Shown here in pieces: positions 21,812-34,700 of a DNA stretch of 64,000 nt. Position 1 is the stretch's first letter, and every line of letters begins with the position of its first letter. The notes beneath the pieces were generated by a model that searched no databases, was not told where the DNA came from, and saw nothing but the letters and a program-made list of their open reading frames with translations. The translations under genes and the position numbers were made by a program. This DNA is from Fistulifera solaris (taxonomy: Eukaryota > Bacillariophyta > Bacillariophyceae > Naviculales > Stauroneidaceae): positions 577,501 to 641,500 of the forward strand of contig AP026132.1 in the NCBI GenBank assembly GCA_030295235.1. Direction: 5' to 3'.

Positions 21812-23837
21812 GGTATATATTTCAATAAAAATAGCCGACTCGTCAATGACGCTGCTAATACAAAAGGAAAATGATGAGAAGGCTATCTATGACGATGAAT
21901 GGCGAAATGGCGAACGGCGAAGCAGGCGGGTGCGTGCGGGCGGCCAGCGGCAGTCATAAGATCGAGCTGAATGACTGATGACTTCGGGCTTCCGACAAAA
22001 ATCGAGCACATGGGTTACAGAAACGTTCAAATTACACCGAATAAGAGGCTGCACAATTTGGACGATACAGAATCGAAACGGTATGTCGAACACGTTTAAT
22101 GCTACTTAGAGATGGTCGCTCGTCTTCCGTTTTCTGGACTTTTGCACGATACCTTTATGTACTGGAATCTCCAAAAAAATCGCAAGCGTCGACTTTATAG
22201 CTTTATAGACGACTCTATACATTATTGCTGATATAAGATCGTACTTTGATCTAAGTATGCATTCCGACATCGAAGAGCGAAGGTCGGAGTATTTCCGTAA
22301 TTCCAATTGACTCTAACTTACAGTAAGTGCATATACTACCTGGTACTATCTACTGTACGCTGTAGTTAAAGATAAGTATGAATATTGGTGTAGTTTTTTC
22401 ATCGTAGCATGAGAGTGGTGGACTATGAGGAAATCATAAAGACAGAAAAGAAGCAAGAAGCTCTAACTGGAAAATGGAAAATGGAAAGGCGAAAGTGGTC
22501 TTTGTTCTTCTCCTTCTTCACTAATTGATTGCCTGCTACAGTACTGTACTTTTTTCGCTCTCCTCTTTTCTTTTTAGCATTTACAGTAGTGGTTGGTCTC
22601 GAGAGGGCAGTTCTCGAGAGTCTCGAGAATCGAATTTTGAATTTTCACTCTCAATTCTCATGATTCTCGATAAAATTCATGAGATGAGAGTGTCTGGCCT
22701 GTCACCCGTACAAAATACAAGGATTCTGGCCGTCGATCGACCAATTCTCACGTGTATTTCCTACGAAGGAGTCAGTCTCGCGATCCACAACTAACCGTGA
22801 CTGAAACTTAGTACTCAATATCCTATAGTAATTCGTTTCCGACAAAATCTCCAATTCTCGAGATTCTCGAGAGTCTCATGAGTTGGAAAGTGCAATTCTC
22901 GACTCTCATCTCGGATCTGGTTGAAAGCATGAGACCGAACACTAATTTACAGATCATCGGAAAGAGAGTAGACCCGAATTATTTGGGCTCTTACGTGGCA
23001 CGAAGAAACTGGCCAATAATTAGCAGCCCTGGCGCCTCGCGAATCGCGAATCGCGAACAAGAACAAGAACAAGCGATAAACGATAATGCCTTATTATCGC
23101 CCTCATACTGGTAAGCTCATAAGCAAAGCGCACAAAAGACGACATAGTTTGATACTACTTGACTCCTTATGTTTGAGTGTTGATGAGTGGTTAGTGGTTA
23201 GCGGTTTTCATAAAGGCGGGCTTTCCACTTTTCATTAATTTTCGTTTTTTGAATTGAGTTGTACTTAATGCGACACGCGACGACTGTTGCTTTGGCCTTG
23301 CTGTTGCATATTGCATAGTCTATCCTCTGTTCATTGGCGTGTCGACGTCGAAGGGGGGTGATCAGACTTCAAATTTTGGTTTGGTGTTTGGTCCAAAGAT
23401 CTTGTTCGTGACCGACGCTGAGAACCTCATGTGTGTGTCAATTAGACTAGAGGCTCCAACCTCCAACGTCAATGTGCGGTATGCTGACCCTACGAAGCGA
23501 GTCTGGATCCCCACTTAGAGTCTTAACTTTTATCTCGTCTCGCTTGCAGAAATGGATGTTGCGTGCCGTGTGCCTCCTTTACTTTAGTCTTAGTGCGGTC
23601 ACGTACGAGAAGACGACACATTCATCCTCCGTGTCGGAACGTTATCCCTTGTGTCATCAATTTGTACAGAAAATTGTGATTTAGGCACTATAAACACGAT
23701 ATAAAAGCAAGATCTTCGTGTTTTGCATTTTGCATAAGGTTGGGGGAGTAACCAGAAACACATCGTTTGAGAAAAAATAATATTCTTTTTTGTGAGCGCG
23801 CGCAGCTTTGACTTTTGGATGATTTATTCACATTCAC
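21812..23837. other. 2.0-kb intergenic region with CTCGAGA-rich repeat cluster
   Basis: No gene supported. At about 22603-22915 there is a cluster of CTCGAGA / TTCTCGAGA words in both orientations (separate entry). At 23038-23075 there are short tandem repeats (GCGAATC and AACAAG units). The rest is unremarkable. Confidence 0.45.
22603..22915. repeat. Palindrome-rich CTCGAGA cluster
   Basis: Both ends of this 310-bp interval are packed with self-complementary TTCTCGAGA/TCTCGAGA words: TTCTCGAGAGTCTCGAGAAT on the left, ATTCTCGAGATTCTCGAGAG on the right. TCTCATGA variants lie between. The ends are roughly inverted relative to each other, as in a foldback or MITE-like element, but no target duplication could be defined. 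Confidence 0.4.
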
Positions 23838-25697
23838 ATGCTTGCATGCAAGTTGAAAGTTAACATTGATACAGTACCCATTATGAAGCTGAATAACGAA
23901 TATGCCAAAGTGAAGGATATAGAGTCTCCAAAGCGGCATCCCTTTTTTGCTCAGAACGACGAGAGCATGCAAGAGATCTCACAAACGCTAGGGAAAGAAT
24001 CTTCTCCGACATCATCGCAGTATTCTCATTTAGAGCCTCGGTTATCTGGATCGTCGTACGTTCCTTCTTCGATGGACAAAGCACGTGCTGTAGCACTCTT
24101 TTCTGTCTGCACTATCTTATTGTTTGCTGATCAAAACTTGATGTCACCCAATCTGACCGCGATTGCGAAGGAATTCAACTTCGACGACGAACAACGAGAC
24201 AAAAAGCTCGGCGGAGAAATTGCTTTGGCCTTTTTCGTGCTAGGAGCACCTGCATCGTATCTTGTCGGTTGTCTCGGCGATGCCTATAACCGAACAAAAT
24301 TATTCGCTGCAACTGTTTGTATAGGGGAACTAGGCTGTATTCTGACGTATTGGGTACAAACGTACAGTCAATTGTACGTGTGTCGAGCAATCACTGGGTT
24401 CAGCGTCGGTGGAGCTTTGCCGCTCATTTATTCTATTCTAGGGGATTTGTTCCCTTCCGACGAACGGCATAGGGTTGGTGCTTTGGTCGGAATCGGAACA
24501 GGCGCAGGAATATCATTAGGACAGTGCATCGCCGGATTTCTCGGCCCCACCTTTGGCTGGAGGCTGCCCTTTTAGTGATCGGTCTTCCTGCGGTGTTTTG
24601 TGCTCTGGCCGTATGGCTTTTCGTACCCGACCCAGAGCGTGGTGCCATGGAGGAGGCCGTGCGTCAACGGAATCGAAATAACAAAAGCGAAGATCAGGAT
24701 GTAGAGTCTGGTTCTCCATTCGTAGAGATGGTTAGTTTAGAAGAGCGCGTAGACCCGAATACTTTGGACGAAGATAAACATGTCATTTTATCACATGATC
24801 CCAAACTGGATTGGATGGGCTTTTGGGCCACGTTCGTTTCTATTGTGTCAACGCCAACTGTACGATTAGCACTTCTACAAGGCGGACCGGGTTGCGTTCC
24901 GTGGGGTAAGTTGCGAAGATTTTCACTTCTGTTCTTCATCTGATAGAATGTCTAAGCTAATTTGCCTCGCTAGGCATTGTCAATATGTACTTGAATGATT
25001 TCCTTTCCGAGAATCGCGGAATGACGGTCGAGGTCGCAACACTGACTGTCCTATTCTTCGGTCTCGGAAATTTTGTGGGGATGCTTCTTGGAGGTTTCGG
25101 TGCCACCTATCTCTACCGCATCGACCCAAGATATCCTCCTCTCTTAGCTGGATCCGCGGCTATACTTGGTTGTTTTCCGTTTTGGATGCTTCTGAATGGG
25201 ATCGACAATAACACACTGTTTCTCTGGACAGCTTTAGTCGCATGGTTTGCTGGAGTAGCTAGCGGCGTAACAGGACCTATCATTAAAGCACAACTGCAAA
25301 ATGTAACTCTGCCTCAAGAACGCGGTCAGGCCTTTGCTCTTTCAATACCACCGACGACTTTGGTCGAGGTTTGGGCCCCGTGTTTGTGGCGGCAATGATT
25401 TCTCGTCTAGGCGGTCGTACAAATGCGTTTAATATTGGTGTTTTCGGGTGGGTCATTTGCGGAATCATCAACTTGGGGGTCTTTTTCACCATACAGGAGG
25501 ATGAAGCACGTGTTCAAGCAAAAATAGTCGCCTCATTAAGTTTCAAAAAGGAGGAGACGGGCTTGAATGTCGACGACTCGTCACCTTCGACTGTCTGGAC
25601 TGGTTCACTGACAGAAAGCCTCGGTACTACCCTACGAAAACGCAGTTTTGAACAGGGACGTGAATCATCGTCGTCCAGCAGCAATTATCATGACTAG
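23838..25697 (+). CDS. Spinster-like MFS transporter
   Basis: About 597 aa from ATG 23838, or 582 from the second ATG 23883. Exons are 23838-24905 and 24974-25697, with a 68-nt GT-AG intron. A hydrophilic N-terminus of about 85 residues precedes the first helix (LFSVCTILLFADQNLMSPNL). MFS loop signatures follow: LVGCLGDAYNRTK and VCRAITGFSVGGALPLIYSILGDLFP. Later helices include VLFFGLGNFVGMLLGGFGATYL. The frame changes near 24563 (G-run after GPTFGWR) and near 25338 (T-run just before the NTTDDFGRGLGPVFV signature typical of spinster-like proteins); both fit single missing bases. Substrate is not known from sequence; relatives move lysolipids or sphingolipids, or organic anions. The 3' end converges with the thioredoxin-like gene at 94 nt. 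Confidence 0.85.
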
Positions 25698-25791
25698 TAT
25701 CAACTTTGTATAGTGCAACAAATTTTGTCTCATGCTCTAATGACTATAACTAGTGTGTATTATTTTTGTAAAGAAAATGTGCGCGCGTCAT

Positions 25792-26226
25792 TTAATCGTC
25801 GGCACAGAACTTTCCAATACGCGCTACGATTTCCAAATAATGCGTCTCTTCGTACAAACGCGTCACGGGTCTTCCATCCTTGAACAAAATCATGGAAGGA
25901 GACTTCTCGTTGGCATCCCACAACTTGGCAATCTCGGGATAATCTTGTTGTTTGATGGAAACGAGTGTAGCGCGGTCCGACAAGAGCTGTTTGGCGCGGA
26001 AAATGTCATCTTTAATAGCGTTCTCGGTGTTGGCATCATAGAAGTTGATGAGCACGGGCTTGTCTTCGGGAAACAAGGCAAGGATTTCTTCCATGGAGTT
26101 GTACTTGGCGTGCAGGGCGGTGTGTGATGCCACACTTGCACGCGTTGGAGCGGGAGCAAAGGCGTTGGCTGCACTCCAAGTGGACGCTAGCATAAGAATC
26201 GATGAAAAGGATGAAAAAAACTTCAT
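25792..26226 (-). CDS. Plastid-targeted thioredoxin-fold protein lacking CxxC
   Basis: 144 aa. Residues 1-22 form a signal peptide (FFSSFSSILMLASTWSAANA), followed by the motif ANAFAPAP, a textbook diatom ASAFAP plastid-import site, and a short Ser/Thr-rich transit region. The mature part resembles a thioredoxin fold: KPVLINFYDANTENA stands where WCGPC would be, then IKQQDYPEIAKLWD, a cis-Pro-like SPSMILFKDGRPV and a final helix. The catalytic Cys pair is replaced by DANTENA, so it cannot be a classical dithiol oxidoreductase. A structural or chaperone role in the plastid stroma is likelier. Divergent from CIAO1 across 336 nt. Confidence 0.8.
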   Translation of the reverse strand: MKFFSSFSSILMLASTWSAANAFAPAPTRASVASHTALHAKYNSMEEILALFPEDKPVLINFYDANTENAIKDDIFRAKQLLSDRATLVSIKQQDYPEIAKLWDANEKSPSMILFKDGRPVTRLYEETHYLEIVARIGKFCADD

Positions 26227-26562
26227 TGTTGTTGATTTGATGTGTCAGAAAGTGCTTGAGGCGAAAACAATGAGCTTGTTTGGCGATCTTTCTCCTCATC
26301 GTCGTCATCGTCGCGTACACGAGCGTACCAGTACTACGGCTACAGGTCAGACGTCAGCCATCAATCGTCCGTAAGACATTCCACGTGTAAATTATTTTCG
26401 ACTCTTTTGAGTACCGGTCGGAGGCGGAAGCAAGTTTTATTCGAAAAGGATGAAAATGAAAAGGTGGTGCAGAGCGACTGCAGAGCAGACGAATAATCGT
26501 TGCAACTAGTTGCAACACGCCACTTGTGTTTACTTTGTCCTTCTAAAAACAGGGAGTCAATT
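26227..26562. promoter_or_regulatory. Divergent promoter between thioredoxin-like gene and CIAO1
   Basis: 336 nt with a CGTCGTCATCGTCG stretch near 26300. No specific element is recognised. Confidence 0.35.
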
Positions 26563-27764
26563 ATGACTGATCATCAACAACAACAAGCAGTTTTAACATG
26601 TCAGCACATTCTACGACCTCCTTTACAAGAAATAGGGGAAGGGGACGATCGTCTCGTTTACGAAATAGGCCAACCGGCGTGGCAGTGCTCTTTCTCCAAG
26701 GACGGAAATCATCTAGCTGTTTGCTACGGAGCACCGCAGCCGTGCATACGAATTTGGGAAATGGTTCATAAATTTAATGACAAGAAGAAAGGAACACAAT
26801 GGATATTACAATCAACTTTATCCGGTGTGCACGAACGAACGGTACGATCCGTCGTGTTTGCCCCGATAATGAAGCCTTTAATTCTGGCTTCGGCTTCCTT
26901 TGATGGAAGCATTGCCATCTGGGAGGCTTCGACTCGCAACGAAACACTATCGTGGGAATGTACAGCGCAACTCGAAGGTCACGAGAACGAAGTGAAGTGC
27001 GTCGTATTTAACGAGACCGGTTCTCTTCTCGCCTCATCGGGCCGTGATAAGACGGTGTGGATCTGGGAATGCTTTTGCCAGGAACTGTAGGAGGTCCGTC
27101 GGAAGGGTCTGAGGCAAGCGAGTTCGAGTGCATAGCGGTGCTGAATGGTCATGAGGCGGATGTCAAATGTGTGAGATTCGCTCCCAGTCACGACCAATGG
27201 GGAGACGGTGCTGAAATTCTACTATCCTCCTCCTACGATGACACCATTCGAGTGTGGGCGGAAGACGCCGGTGATTGGTACTGCGCTGCTTCTATTTCCG
27301 GTGTTCATTCGTCCACTATCTGGTCGCTCGCTCTCGCGCCCAGCGGGGCCCGTTTGGTGTCCGGATCAGCCGATGCCAGTCTCGCCATATACAAAGCCTA
27401 CACGATTGCCGAGAAGAAGAGACTCTTTCCAGAAGACAAAGATCAAAGTAATAGTCATGGAGTGTGGAAATGTGTAGGAAAACTAACTGACGCGCACTAC
27501 GCTGCCGTGTATGCTGTGGATTACGCTCCAGCGCAGGCCGGGCACGGTCGGGTTGTATCAGCCGGGGCGGATGGCGACATACACATCTACCATGAAGCCA
27601 TGGGAAGCACGTCGGACCGCCCTCTTTTTTCTTTAGAAGCATCGGTGGATGCAGGTCACAACGGAGATGTAAACCACGTGCGATGGCACCCGTTCCTTGG
27701 GTCCGTGCTGGCCTCGGTCGGGGATGATGGAGCGGTGAGAATATGGAAGTATCAAACTGCATAA
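26563..27764 (+). CDS. CIAO1: CIAO1-type WD40 protein of cytosolic Fe-S assembly
   Basis: Component of the CIA targeting complex that hands Fe-S clusters to cytosolic and nuclear apoproteins. About 400 aa, with seven WD repeats visible from QPAWQCSFSKDGNHLAVCYG to VRWHPFLGSVLASVGDDGAVRIWKY. CIAO1 hallmarks are HERTVRSVVFAP, LASASFDGSIAIWE, LEGHENEVKCVVFN, ASSGRDKTVWIWE and LNGHEADVKCVRFAPS. The frame changes near 27070, in a T-run right after TVWIWE, and resumes at LPGTVGGPS; one base appears missing. Start is the ATG at 26563 (MTDHQQQQ); upstream in-frame codons lack an ATG. Single exon. Confidence 0.9.
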
Positions 27765-28515
27765 TGATAATGGTAGAGCATCCTCAAATTCCTTAAAAGG
27801 CTTAAAAGGATAAAATGCCTTAGAATTAATTGTTAATTGTTTTGATTCGCTTTCCGATGGTTGTACGTGGAGGAAATAAATGAATGACGGAATGAATCGT
27901 CGAGTCGGACTAAATAAGCAGACTCCTCCAAATAAAAATCAGTCGATCTTATTCGGTAAACCCTTTCCCATTGTCGCTTTTATTACTGACAAATCTGATT
28001 GTTCTTGCATGCTTCTTTCACAGTTGCTCATAAAGCCACGATCACAAAACTCTAGCAGCTCTGGCACCTCTTCGTCTGCGACTCTAGGAGGTAGCGTCGC
28101 ACTCGGGACTGCATTGAGTATTGAGTCGTCGTCAAGTAATACTGAGTACACTTGGTGCAATAATAAAATTTTTATTTATTGAAAGTCAATATTTATTTGC
28201 CAAAAATTATTGTTAATTCAATGATGCTTCATTTTTTAGTAGTAATTGTTGGATGTCGGATGGTACAATTACAGATATAGAATGAGTACCGGATGATGGG
28301 TTCATGTTGAAAACTCCGAAACTCCCACCTCCGCTCCCACCTCCCACTATCCAACTCCACCTTTTCACATCTTTGCATCTTGGATCTTGGCGCATCGACC
28401 GCACCCCTTTCGCAAAGAAAATCTGAGCCGCAGTTTTTTTATTGAAACCCCAACTTACTTGCATTCTGGCAAGTCTTCAACGCTATCGTCTCGCTCTTCG
28501 AACACTGGACAGCAA
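27765..28515. other. Intergenic region, AT-rich
   Basis: 751 nt. AT-rich around 28150-28240 (AATAATAAAATTTTTATTTATTG-like sequence), with a CCACCTCCGCTCCCACCTCC tract at about 28325-28345. No gene is supported. Confidence 0.4.
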
Positions 28516-31104
28516 ATGAAAAGTCGTCGACGAATTCTATACCCTGGTGGGGATCGAGGATCAAAGAAACCATTTCACGGCTTTGTATTCGGCTATTTTG
28601 CTATGATCTCCGTGGTGCTTAGTATTCTGCCGTTCACAATCAATACGGACTTTATCTATTTTCGCGAACCTGTCTATTATCCGGTAACAAAAAATGCAAC
28701 AAAATATTTTGCTGAGATTCGTACGCCGGCGGAAACCTCATCGACTCATCAATTGTGTCGCGATATATCTCTGATGTCAGTGGCGTTGAAGATGACGAAA
28801 TTCTCAATCCCAAAGAAAGCTGCTGCCTTGAGGAAAGCCAAACATGTGTTCAACTCTGTCGCAGCATTCTATCTGGACATGCCGGGTGGTATATTCACGA
28901 GCGTCACGAGGAACATCCAGACTATACTGGAAGGCTACGGCATGAAGCGTATTACAGATAAGAAGCTCTTTGACCAGCTTGCCGTCAATCACGAAGTGTT
29001 GTTGGTGGAAAACGCATTTCTCGCCGGAATCCGCAACGTTACGATGTGCGTGGGTGAAAGCTGCGATACAATGTTTCGATTGGTCATTCAGAGCGAGCAG
29101 CATCGAGAATTTCTACCAGAGTACTTGATAAAGTGTCACCAGAATCCGAATTGCCTTATCTGGGAGTATTCTGAATCCAACTATGCATGGGAAAGCAAAG
29201 ACTACAACTTGACGGATTCGGTTATGATTGTACCTACAATGATTCAAAATCGATTTGATCACATGGCGCCTACGTCGGAATCAATTCTGCCACCCGATCG
29301 TCGCGATATCGATGTGGTGTTTTTCGGTCTTATGAACAGCCGCCGAATCAAGTTGAATGAACAAATAATGGAGTTACCGAGTGTTAAGCAAACAAAACTG
29401 GAGCAAAATACCAATACAAGCCATATTGTTGATGCTTACGGAAGAGCAAAGATCTGCTTAATAGCTCACCGATTTGGCGTTTTCGAGGCGGCGGAGTTTC
29501 ACCGTCTCTCCGATTTCATTCGATTTGGTTGCGTACCAGTGGTAGAAAAGTGGGTCGAGAAAACGGGTGCCGATGAATTTCAGAAGTGCGGTGGCCTTGT
29601 TATGGCCGAATATGAGAATTTACCAAAGGCAATCGAGCGCGTCTTAACCCAGGATCAGGATACTTTGCACGAAATGCAGCGTCGCCTGGCATGGTGGGAG
29701 AAAGGAATCGACTGGAGTTCCTTCCTGAATGCCTCGATTGGTCCTAGGCAAGCTATACGTACCGAACACGATCGTATTTCTGTTGAAAAACATTCCGCGA
29801 GCAAGCCAAATTCTCAGCACCCATTGACGCGAGCTGTATTTCGCGACTATGATACATTCATAACAAGCAAAGCTAGAACTTACAGCGAAACTTGCATGGG
29901 ATGGGCTGATTACAAGGAGTGGATTGAACGCCTTTTCACGTTTGCGCCTCATGGGCCGGATTGCGATACAGTGAAAAACTTTACGAACGCCTACAATGAT
30001 ACTTCAAGCTGGAAAGGCCCTATCGATAACACTCTCGTGCTGTCAAGAATAGACAACAAACAGAATGATGCTTATTCATTAACTAATCCACAAGAACCGC
30101 TGGGGGGACGATATGCCGGTTTAGCAAGTATTTGGAAGGAAGCTGGCGAAAAGCGGCATCTTCCCCCTTCTGTTGAAATGATACTGTATGCCAATGACAA
30201 GCCACGAGTCCGTTCCGACTTGGGTCTTCCCGCCTTTACTATGGCAGGATCCTTCACGGCGGGATCTGGCCTGCCTTCGCAATGGACTAATCACCTTCCA
30301 TTTCCGTCTTACTTCTACTTATCTGAGCTGCAAGAACAAACGGATTTTTGGGACAGAGCCCCTATTCTCCATTTTCGAGGTCGTTTTAGTGAAAACTGCT
30401 GGTCACGATTTAAGACGCACAAGTTTCAATGGACGCAAACTCCTCGGTTCAAACTCGCTCTTGGGACTTCGAATCCCAGTGATTCAGACGTTCTCGATGT
30501 CAAACTAACTGATTTTGGAAGCGTAAAAGAGCCCCTAGCTACTGAGATACGAGAGGCGCTAGGACGTGAATATAATATTACCATCGGGGAGTGGTCGGAA
30601 CAGGGGGAGTGTGCAGTCGCGATACGCTTTAGCTGTCTCGGGAAATGGTTGGGCTGGGGCAACCTTTATGCGAGCACTACTAAGTGGCTCTTGCGTTCTT
30701 TTCGTGAACGACAACTCGACCGACTACGAGGGATTCTCACGGGATTTGGGGGAGATTTACTTTCCTTTATTGGAAGAGGGAAAAGACTTTGTTCAGGTAG
30801 ATTACAATACCATTGCTCAAACAGTACGGGAGTTGAATGCTGTTCCAGAGAGGGCGTACAATATCAGCCAAGCAGGCCTGAAATTTGCGAAAAAATACCT
30901 CGGGCCTAGCTGCGCCCTGGATATAGTTGAACTGCTAGCATGGAACTACTACAAGCATGTAAGTAAGGGGTGCCCACAGACCTTTTCGCACGTACAGTTG
31001 CGAGAATAGCGTAAGAATTGGAAGATTTAGAACCCTAGCTACATCAATTACGTTTCAAACTACCAAAGACGCTGCTGTGTCAGGAGCACCTAGGTTTTCG
31101 TTGA
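28516..31104 (+). CDS. Large type II membrane glycosyltransferase (GT90/CAP10-like C-terminus)
   Basis: About 835 aa. A short basic N-terminus and one membrane anchor (residues about 22-43, FVFGYFAMISVVLSILPFTI) indicate a Golgi type II protein. The first half ends in a glycosyltransferase-like segment (AKICLIAHRFGVFEAAEFHR, RFGCVPVVEKW), like the nucleotide-sugar end of a GT-B domain. The second half resembles the CAP10/GT90 domain: ILHFRGRFSENCWSRF, then YALAVSGNGWAGATFMRALLSG and AGLKFAKKYLGPSCALDIVE. The frame changes near 30601 in a G-run (one base extra). The main exon ends at 30958 at a GTAAGT donor; an 80-nt intron leads to a last exon 31039-31104 ending GFR. ATG 28516 is the first in frame. 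Donor and acceptor sugars are unknown. Confidence 0.75.
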
Positions 31105-31392
31105 TAGTTGCCGCTTCAATAGATGGCAAAGATTTCCTTCACGGTCCTGTCTCCCACCCTAGAGCCCAATCAAGCAAACAGAGTGATTTTCAACGGCAGC
31201 TTGAGCGTTTCGAAGGGTCTTTTAAGTCGCCTTACGGAATTGCGACTCATGTTCGACCAAAAGATGAGAAACAAAGAACTTTGTCCTTAATGACCGCCGT
31301 CTCCTCGTGCAATTCTTTTTTGGAAGGCGACAGTACTTCACAGAGTACCATGTTGGTTAATAGAGAAGTGGCTAGATGGGTCTATGGTGTCA
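31105..31392. other. Host DNA left of the LTR element
   Basis: 288 nt between the glycosyltransferase gene and the left LTR. An open frame crosses it into the LTR, but it starts at GTG, lacks family similarity and is judged accidental. Confidence 0.4.
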
Positions 31393-31707
31393 TGAATGAT
31401 TTCCGAAGTGGAATGGTTTTACGGGCCAGTCGGGTCTTGTGTCGTAGGACTACACTCGGACGCTATAGTAGTGTTCGTTACTATGGGAAACTGGTACCGG
31501 AGAGTCTGTCATCTTCCGGATTTCAGTCTCGTGTCGTAGAAGTACTCTCCGACACTATAGCGATGCTAGGGAGTCAGCAGCTTGTGGCTGCGGTCGGCTT
31601 CAGATGAAACGCAAGGGTCATCTTCACTCACACTCTTGTTTAAGATAACGATCTGTTGTTGTTGTTACTTCATCGATAGATTAGTCTTTTACATACAAAT
31701 TCTTACA
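31393..31707 (+). repeat. Left LTR of the copia element
   Basis: 315 bp, TG...CA, identical by eye to 37751-38065. Confidence 0.92.
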
Positions 31708-34700
31708 GTTTATCAGACTTTATACTCTACCAGTTACGAACATGGCTTCTGTGAATGCACAGATCGAAACCGCCATCATTGCGATGACGCGGGAGGTGCG
31801 GCCCCAACGGCTGCTTTCGTTGCTATTCCAGATGCTGCTGGCAACGTCCCTGCATGGGAACCGACCACGTACCAGATTCCGGACGGCTTTCCCAACCCGC
31901 CTCCGCCACGCCCGTTGCGTGGATTGCTCGGGCGCAATTTATGCTTCGCGCAGTGTGGCTGCACTGCGGTGGTGATTACAGCTCTTGTTGCTCAGGGCTT
32001 TAATTCCCCTGAAACCTTTCAGCTTTTTACGGCTACTGCTATTGATAACTTGATCAATAACCTCTTCCGCACCCCTGTTGCAGATGGTGGATGCAAGATT
32101 CCTGCTGCGACTGGTATCTTGTTGAAAGCTGCGGTGTCTTGGGTGGAAGAGCAGATTGGCTATGGTGTCGGTGTGATTGATGCATACCAGCTAAGCATCT
32201 CGAATCTCATTCAGTGGGAGACGTCGACCCGCAACATGCGCGGGCCGAACTTCGGGATTGCAGACTCTTGTCGATAAGCCTGCCAAATTCGATAAGAACA
32301 AATGGGTTTCGTGGAAGGATGGAATGGTGAACTATCTTTCCAATGTCCAGGGCGGACATAACACTCCGTTGGCGTATGTCATTCGTGATAACATTACTTT
32401 CACGAACACGGAGGACTTGCTTCCGATCTCTACGCAGCGTATTCGTTTCCAGAAGCACTTTGGCCCTGGGTTTCGGGAGGACAACATTATGGTTTACTCT
32501 ATCCTTCAACAGGCCTTGATGAACACGGAAGCCTACACCCACATTGCTGAACATGAGGGTACCGAAGGATGGAAAAGCTGCTTTTGCGACGCTGTGCTTC
32601 CATTATGATGGACCGAAGCTGTGTCGAACCGCATTGCTTGGGCAAAGCAGGAGATCTACGAAGCCAAGTATAAGAGTGAGACGACGTTTCCTTTGGACTC
32701 TTACGGCAACAGGCTTGCTAACGCATACCGCATTCTACGCCAGAACGGTCAGCCGAAGTCGGCAAGCGAGGGAGGTCGATACCTACCTCAACCAGATTGT
32801 GACTAATAATGATGATATCAAGCAAGCCGTGGCGATGTTACGCTACTCTGGTGAATATGACAATGATTTCCCCAAGGCTCGTGCGACTACAGGAGATGGT
32901 CTCCAAGGTTTTTAATAGTGCTGCACACCAGTCACACATGGCTGGAGCTCCTGCCGCCCGTCGTGTCTCGCACAAGTGAAAGAGGCGAAAGCTAGAGCGG
33001 CGAGGGCGGCGGCGGTGGTCACAATGGTGGTGGTAAATCAAAGGATATTGTTATTAAAGACGGGAAGGAGTACTACGACGGAGTAGATATCACGGATCCT
33101 AACCGCCGATTCTCTAACAAGGAATTTCGGAAACTTCGTCCGATATTCCGGGATCACATCCTGCCCCATCGTCCACCGAAGGAGCATACTTCAAATGTCT
33201 CTGCTGTTGAACAGAAGAAGACTTCGAATGGTAGCAAGTTTGGTACAAATCAGTATGATTGACAGAGAGCTTGTGTCTCTGTGTTGCGTTCGAGCAATCG
33301 GCGCACAATCTCGGCCAACACTGCTGTGCTACATTCAACGACAACTGCTGGTCACGTCGGAAATTGTGAGATGGACTCGCATGCTGATACGACGTGCTTT
33401 GGTGCCAACTTTACTGTGTTTGGTTGGACTGGCCAAACCTGCAGTGTCGCGCCTTTCTCTGACCATTATGATGCAATGACGGATGTCCCGATAGCTCATG
33501 CTGCTACTGCGTGGGACAACCCGAACACCGGTGAAACTGTGCTTTTGCTGTTCTATCATGGTCTTTGGATTGGCGATAAACTCTCACACAGTCTTATTTC
33601 CCCCAATCAGTGTCGCTCGATTGGTGCGTCGATTTGTGACGACCCGTGGGATCCTCACCGCTCGCTTCATCTTAGTGATCCGGACAACCAAGTAACGATC
33701 CCGCTGATGTACAGTGCGAATGTTGTATCGTTTGTTACGCATGCTCCTTCGGATGAGGAGATGGACACGTGTCGTCGTGTTATTCTCACCTCCCGAGACT
33801 CTTGGGATCCTTCTAAGTTGGGACTTGCCCAAGCTTCGAAGGAGGAGGAGGCGTATGCTCGGTTGGTCTCTTGTATGAGAATTGATCCGGACATTCAGGT
33901 GGCCGATGATGGTGTGACGATGCAAATGGATGATTGTAATGCAGATCGTCTGCTGGTCAGCTGTAGTGACGCCTTCTCGGATAAGGCTATGGCACATCGG
34001 TTGATTTCATCCATTAAGATCGCATCTGAATATGAAGACGAGGGAGGATCCAATTGTACACGAGAGCGAGGAGCCATTGCAGGTTGCAAAACCCGACTTT
34101 TACGTAAAGTCGATGGCTTCAAAGACACGGCACTCCAAGGTAACCCCTTCGGAACTTTCGATCCGGCTTGGATGTGGGTTGGAGACCGCCGCAAAGACGC
34201 TTCAGGCTACCACTCAGTATGGTATTAGGAGCGCAACTGGCCCGTTGACGGTTACAAGACGAACATTTTGCAGATGCGCTGCCGTCGGGTTGAAGACCAC
34301 GTTCTATAATGATACTATGTTCGCCAAGAAGTTGAGCTTGCGCGGGAACAAGAGTGCAGAGATCTTTACGAATGGAAGATTTGTCTATGCCACTCCTACC
34401 CGAACAAGGCTGGCCATACGGTTGGTCAGGCACTTCTTGAACTCATCCATGAGGTTGGTGTGCCAGCTAAGATTGTCGTCGATGGGGCGAGCGAAGCTTG
34501 GTCCTAAGACGGAGTGGATGAAAATTATTCGGGAAAACCACATCGACCAAGGGATCACTGAAGCCTACTCCCACTGGCAGAATCGTGCTGAGGATGCTAT
34601 TCGTGAAGTACGGAGACGTTGGCTTGCTATACCAAAGGAGGAGCATTCCCACGAGGTTGTGGGACTATGCTATTGTGCATATTGCTCGTTTGATGTCTCT

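Noticed and set aside
31077-31607. Open frame starting SGAPRFSLIVAASIDG, reminiscent of a dihydrofolate reductase start
   Set aside because: Only about ten residues match; it overlaps the last exon of the glycosyltransferase in another frame and runs into the LTR.
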